Assembly: GCA_021463195.1 (NCBI GenBank)
Contig: JAJTXZ010000052.1
Span: 1-34,544 of the forward strand
From: Anaerolineae bacterium
GTDB lineage: Bacteria > Chloroflexota > Anaerolineae > UBA4142 > SHND01
Reading direction: 5' to 3'
Length of the DNA: 34,544 bases
In this document: piece by piece, positions 33,280 to 34,544 of the stretch
Layout: every line of letters begins with the position of its first letter
Position numbering within the stretch: the first letter of the stretch is position 1
The notes under the pieces: generated by a model
What the model was told of the DNA's origin: nothing
Databases searched by the model: none
The model's input: only the letters and a program-made list of their open reading frames with translations
Position numbers and translations under genes: made by a program

Positions 33280-34544
33280 ATGAGTTTCGACAAGAGTGCG
33301 CCGCTTATGGCGCTCGACAGCGATGACGCTTGGTTGGATGAAGCGGTCCAGAAAAAAGTGTGGACGGGGCCGCTCGACCAAGCCATCAAGATGGTGGATT
33401 CACTTTACAACTGGGGGCGGCGCGGTTCCATCTGGCCCATGCAATTCGGTCTGGCATGCTGCGCGATTGAAATGATTGCGGCGGGCGGCGGACGCTTTGA
33501 CATTGCGCGCTTTGGTTCAGAACTGTTTCGACCTTCCCCGCGTCAAGCAGACTTGATGATTGTGGCGGGAACGGTGACAAAGAAAATGGTTCCCGCGATT
33601 GTGCGCCTTTACAATCAAATGGCGGAACCGAAATACGTAATGGCGATGGGCGCCTGCGCCAGCGCCGGTGGCCCCTTTAAAGAGGGCTATAACGTCGTTT
33701 CGGGCATTGATAAATTTCTCCCGGTTGATATTTATGTCCCCGGCTGTCCTCCTACGCCACAAGCTTTGCTGTACGGTTTTTTGATGCTCCACAAAAAAAT
33801 CAATGGGCAAAGCATTCGCAACGCGCCGTGGTATCAAGCCGAAGCGCACGAAGCGATTCCCGAACCGATTCTTGGGCCCGATATTTTTGACCCGCGCCGC
33901 GCGATTGAAATCAAGCAGCTTTTAACTGACGAAACTGAAATGCGCGCGCGCTATATTCAGCTCGCGGCACGCGCGGAATTGAAACACAAGAGCGAAGCCG
34001 CGCCCGCGAAACCCGCGCCCAAACCCGCGCCCAAGCCCGCGCCGAAACCGGTCGGACCGGCAGTTGCCACAACCGCAGCGGAAAAAAACTTGGAAGAGCT
34101 CAAAGCCGACGCGAATTTCGCGCAGCAATCGGAACAACATCACGCTCAAACGTTAGAGAGCAAAGCGCCGAAAGTTGAATTGCCGAGCGTCGAACTGCCA
34201 AAAGTTGATGCGCCGAAAGTTGAATTGCCGAGCGTTGAGTTACCAAAAGTTGATGCGCCGACATTAGCGCTACCTTCCGTTGAATTACCAAAAGTTGACG
34301 CGCCGAAAGTTGAACTGCCGAGCGTCGAGTTGCCAAAAGTTGATGCGCCGAAAGTTGAATTGCCGAGCGTTGAACTGCCAAAAGTTGATGCGTCGACATT
34401 AGCGCTACCTTCCGTTGAATTACCAAAAGTTGACGCGCCGAAAGTTGAATTGCCGAGCGTTGAACTGCCAAAAGTTGACGCGCCGACATTAGCGCTACCT
34501 TCCGTTGAATTACCAAAAGTTGACGCGCCGAAAGTTGAATTGCC
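33280..34544 (+). CDS. nuoB: NADH-quinone oxidoreductase subunit B with long repeat tail, 3' partial
   Basis: At least 421 residues, open at the window end. Residues about 25-185 are a NuoB/PSST subunit: [33 protein letters not shown] and [14 protein letters not shown] provide C60, C61, C126 and C156, all ligands of cluster N2, the last Fe-S centre before quinone. NuoB is normally 160-200 aa. Here a helical region (186-240), a KPAP-type linker (240-262) and, from residue 301, a 15-residue tandem repeat ([15 protein letters not shown] or ...APTLA) continue out of the window. GGAGG lies 9 nt before the ATG and a strong promoter precedes it. It begins a likely nuoB-C-D operon; no nuoA is upstream. 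Confidence 0.93.
   Translation, partial: MSFDKSAPLMALDSDDAWLDEAVQKKVWTGPLDQAIKMVDSLYNWGRRGSIWPMQFGLACCAIEMIAAGGGRFDIARFGSELFRPSPRQADLMIVAGTVTKKMVPAIVRLYNQMAEPKYVMAMGACASAGGPFKEGYNVVSGIDKFLPVDIYVPGCPPTPQALLYGFLMLHKKINGQSIRNAPWYQAEAHEAIPEPILGPDIFDPRRAIEIKQLLTDETEMRARYIQLAARAELKHKSEAAPAKPAPKPAPKPAPKPVGPAVATTAAEKNLEELKADANFAQQSEQHHAQTLESKAPKVELPSVELPKVDAPKVELPSVELPKVDAPTLALPSVELPKVDAPKVELPSVELPKVDAPKVELPSVELPKVDASTLALPSVELPKVDAPKVELPSVELPKVDAPTLALPSVELPKVDAPKVEL
34180..34539 (+). repeat. 45-bp tandem repeat, eight copies, in the nuoB tail
   Basis: Eight in-frame 45-bp units starting at 34180, 34225, 34270, 34315, 34360, 34405, 34450 and 34495; a ninth begins at 34540. Each codes [12 protein letters not shown](K/T)(V/L)(E/A), three pentapeptides. 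Units alternate between a TTG-CCG-AGC and a CTA-CCT-TCC opening, giving a higher-order 135-bp period in the first six. Confidence 0.95.

Noticed and set aside
34100-34516. Open frame on the minus strand opposite the nuoB repeat, coding a regular Gln/Leu/Ser repeat protein
   Set aside because: It is the antisense reading of the 45-bp repeat; the repeat period keeps all frames open. The plus strand has an intact NuoB, promoter and ribosome site.

Overview
The window is one high-GC bacterial contig with an extreme excess of CGCG/GCGC words, dense gene packing and almost no non-coding space. Gene content (pyruvate-type dehydrogenase E1a/E1b/E2/E3, two Mo/W formate-dehydrogenase-type catalytic subunits with Nuo-like diaphorase subunits, a NuoB gene, cupredoxin, HD-GYP) and the intergenic GAGATTG-type heptad repeats fit an uncultured Chloroflexota lineage (Anaerolineae-like). 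That assignment is inference; no rRNA or other marker is present.

Layout. 1-703: 3' end of a 2-oxoacid dehydrogenase E2, closed by a terminator. 766-2952: a NuoE/NuoF pair whose NuoE has a long N-terminal extension; terminator at 2967. 3189-8328: a tightly overlapping three-gene unit (NuoE-like, NuoF-like, NuoG/FdhA-like) that should form a cytoplasmic NAD(P)-linked formate dehydrogenase. 8597-13240: a second redox block with a short ferredoxin-type subunit, a membrane-anchored cupredoxin, a second formate-dehydrogenase-type catalytic subunit and a membrane-anchored Rieske-like protein that has lost most cluster ligands. 13294-15194: a possibly leaderless gene of uncertain family and an AI-2E-type permease. 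All of these are on the plus strand.

15206-32981 is almost all on the minus strand: a five-GAF HD-GYP protein, fumarase (fumC), a TPR protein, an Mrp-type Fe-S carrier, then pdhA-pdhB-pdhC (E1a, E1b, E2), spermidine synthase, two small proteins, an FAD oxidoreductase, a two-gene nucleotidyltransferase module inserted at a duplicated 5' fragment of that oxidoreductase, a gamma-type carbonic anhydrase, lpdA (E3), a fused nucleotidyltransferase-HEPN gene and an OmpR-type response regulator. The last genes (regulator, MNT-HEPN, lpdA, carbonic anhydrase) read as one transcript from a good promoter at 33075-33102. Diverging from it, a strong promoter drives nuoB, whose C-terminus runs into a 15-residue tandem repeat that continues past the window end.

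How it works together: pyruvate or 2-oxoacid oxidation (E1/E2/E3), fumarase, formate oxidation and complex I subunits all feed NADH and electrons to a respiratory chain. The most unusual items are the repeat-tailed NuoB, the ligand-less Rieske-like protein and cupredoxin beside formate dehydrogenase genes, the in-frame MNT-HEPN fusion that keeps an internal ribosome site, and the nucleotidyltransferase module flanked by a 44-bp duplication of its neighbour's start.
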